Shown: piece by piece, positions 6,104-6,591 of the stretch | Numbering within the stretch: the first letter of the stretch is position 1 | Layout: every line of letters starts with the position of its first letter | NCBI GenBank assembly: GCA_031282285.1 | Contig: JAITEA010000104.1 | Span: 1 to 6,591, forward strand | Reading direction: 5' to 3' | DNA: 6,591 bases | Source of the DNA: Helicobacteraceae bacterium | GTDB taxonomy: Bacteria; Campylobacterota; Campylobacteria; Campylobacterales; SZUA-545 | Made by a program: the position numbers and the translations under genes | The notes under the pieces: generated by a model | Seen by the model: the letters and a program-made list of their open reading frames with translations, nothing else | Databases searched by the model: none | Told to the model about the DNA's origin: nothing

Positions 6104-6591
6104 TCATTCAAAGCCCATTAGCATATAGTATCCGTCGATAATTTCGAGAGGGCTTTCCGAAAACGCAAAATCTACATATCTTTGTTGAAGCGGTCGATCT
6201 TTATCTGTCTTGTGAGCTAGATAACCAAATTTTATATATTTATAAACCGATGTGCTTGGCAGCAAATGATTTCCGTTTTCTTTCTTATAAATTTCCACAT
6301 CTTTTAATCTATCCATTATAACCTTTGACGGTTTATTTAGAAAAGTCTGTGAAATATCAAGGACTTTTTGCTTATGACAAGTTAGTTTTGAAGGTTTGTA
6401 TAGTCGCAATAGAACCACGCCTGTATATGTTAGAACGCCGCCTTCATAACCGGTAAAAATAATAATAAAAAAACCGCCAGAATCGATACACATGCAGTAT
6501 GGATCGCCATCGCCATCGCCCATATGTTGTTGTTTAAATTTTAACCCAAAATGTTTTTCAATGTTTTCGTGCATAGTATTTAGCGGTATGC
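6104..6591 (-). CDS. Unknown-family protein, upstream paralog, N-terminus outside the window
   Basis: The reading frame is open to the right edge, and the residues before the first Met at 6574 (IPLNT) line up with IPLYT of the downstream copy. That Met is therefore internal and the true start lies outside. The 161 visible residues keep IEKHFGLK, YCMCIDSGGFF, LTCHKQKVLDISQTFLNK and RYVDFAFSESP, with the same three cysteines. Differences are a seven-residue shorter loop before YC, where Gly-Asp repeats (GDGDGD) stand, and an earlier stop right after MGFE. If that TGA is read through, the frame gives eight more codons ending in Arg-Gln and a stop, just as the other copy ends in Arg-Gln. The gene shares the A+T-rich composition of its partner and lies upstream of it in the same direction, so the two are probably cotranscribed. 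Function unknown; the downstream copy's signal peptide suggests that this one is exported too. Confidence 0.75.
   Translation of the reverse strand, partial: IPLNTMHENIEKHFGLKFKQQHMGDGDGDPYCMCIDSGGFFIIIFTGYEGGVLTYTGVVLLRLYKPSKLTCHKQKVLDISQTFLNKPSKVIMDRLKDVEIYKKENGNHLLPSTSVYKYIKFGYLAHKTDKDRPLQQRYVDFAFSESPLEIIDGYYMLMGFE
6149..6185 (-). repeat. 37-nt exact repeat, upstream paralog copy
   Basis: Partner of 5466-5502. The surrounding coding sequence has many differences, so this block is either under strong constraint or was recently evened out by gene conversion. Confidence 0.85.
6503..6520 (-). repeat. Hexanucleotide repeat, three units
   Basis: ATCGCC on the plus strand (GGCGAT on the coding strand) occurs three times in a row and encodes Gly-Asp three times. 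It sits exactly in the loop whose length differs between the paralogs. A change of one unit would keep the reading frame. Confidence 0.7.

Noticed and set aside
6104..6574. Upstream paralog as a complete gene starting at Met 6574
   Set aside because: The frame stays open to the edge and the preceding residues align with the other copy, so this Met is internal.

Overview
The window looks like chromosomal DNA of a Campylobacterota (epsilonproteobacterial) organism with an unusually G+C-rich genome for that group. The CheY protein closely resembles Helicobacter pylori CheY1 as I recall it (same N-terminal and C-terminal motifs), and the order cheY-prmA-ftsH is the one I associate with Helicobacter and Campylobacter. 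Most of the window (about 1-5300) is roughly 55-65% G+C in sampled lines and is dense in the palindrome CGATCG.

Bases 1-4245 hold a minus-strand cluster read hisA > cheY > prmA > ftsH > (psd). hisA and cheY are 9 nt apart, prmA overlaps the cheY stop by 4 nt (CTGA), and ftsH overlaps the prmA stop by 1 nt (TAATG), so these four are probably one transcript with translational coupling. A candidate intrinsic terminator and 84 nt separate ftsH from the last gene, which is cut by the window edge and carries the N-terminus of a short-form phosphatidylserine decarboxylase. The products belong to histidine biosynthesis, chemotaxis, ribosomal protein methylation, membrane proteolysis and phospholipid synthesis. 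They share a transcript but no pathway.

Bases 4246-4300 are a 55-nt divergent intergenic region with a perfect TATAAT and a strong ribosome binding site. It drives a plus-strand gene (4301-5164) for a DUF4261-like protein of unknown function. Its base composition matches the hisA side.

Bases 5165-5378 are a G+C-rich spacer between convergent genes. It holds two imperfect copies of a roughly 30-nt repeat and no convincing gene.

Bases 5379-6591 are sharply different: A+T-rich (33-35% G+C in two sampled lines) and without CGATCG. They contain two tandem paralogous minus-strand genes of a family I do not recognise; the upstream one is cut by the window edge. The downstream copy has an N-terminal signal-like segment and both share a C-x-C and a lone Cys. 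Traces at the gene junctions suggest a once longer head-to-tail array: one copy has an earlier stop than its ancestral frame, and a start-codon-like remnant lies after the last copy. This island is the least explained part of the window, but nothing here proves a new functional system.
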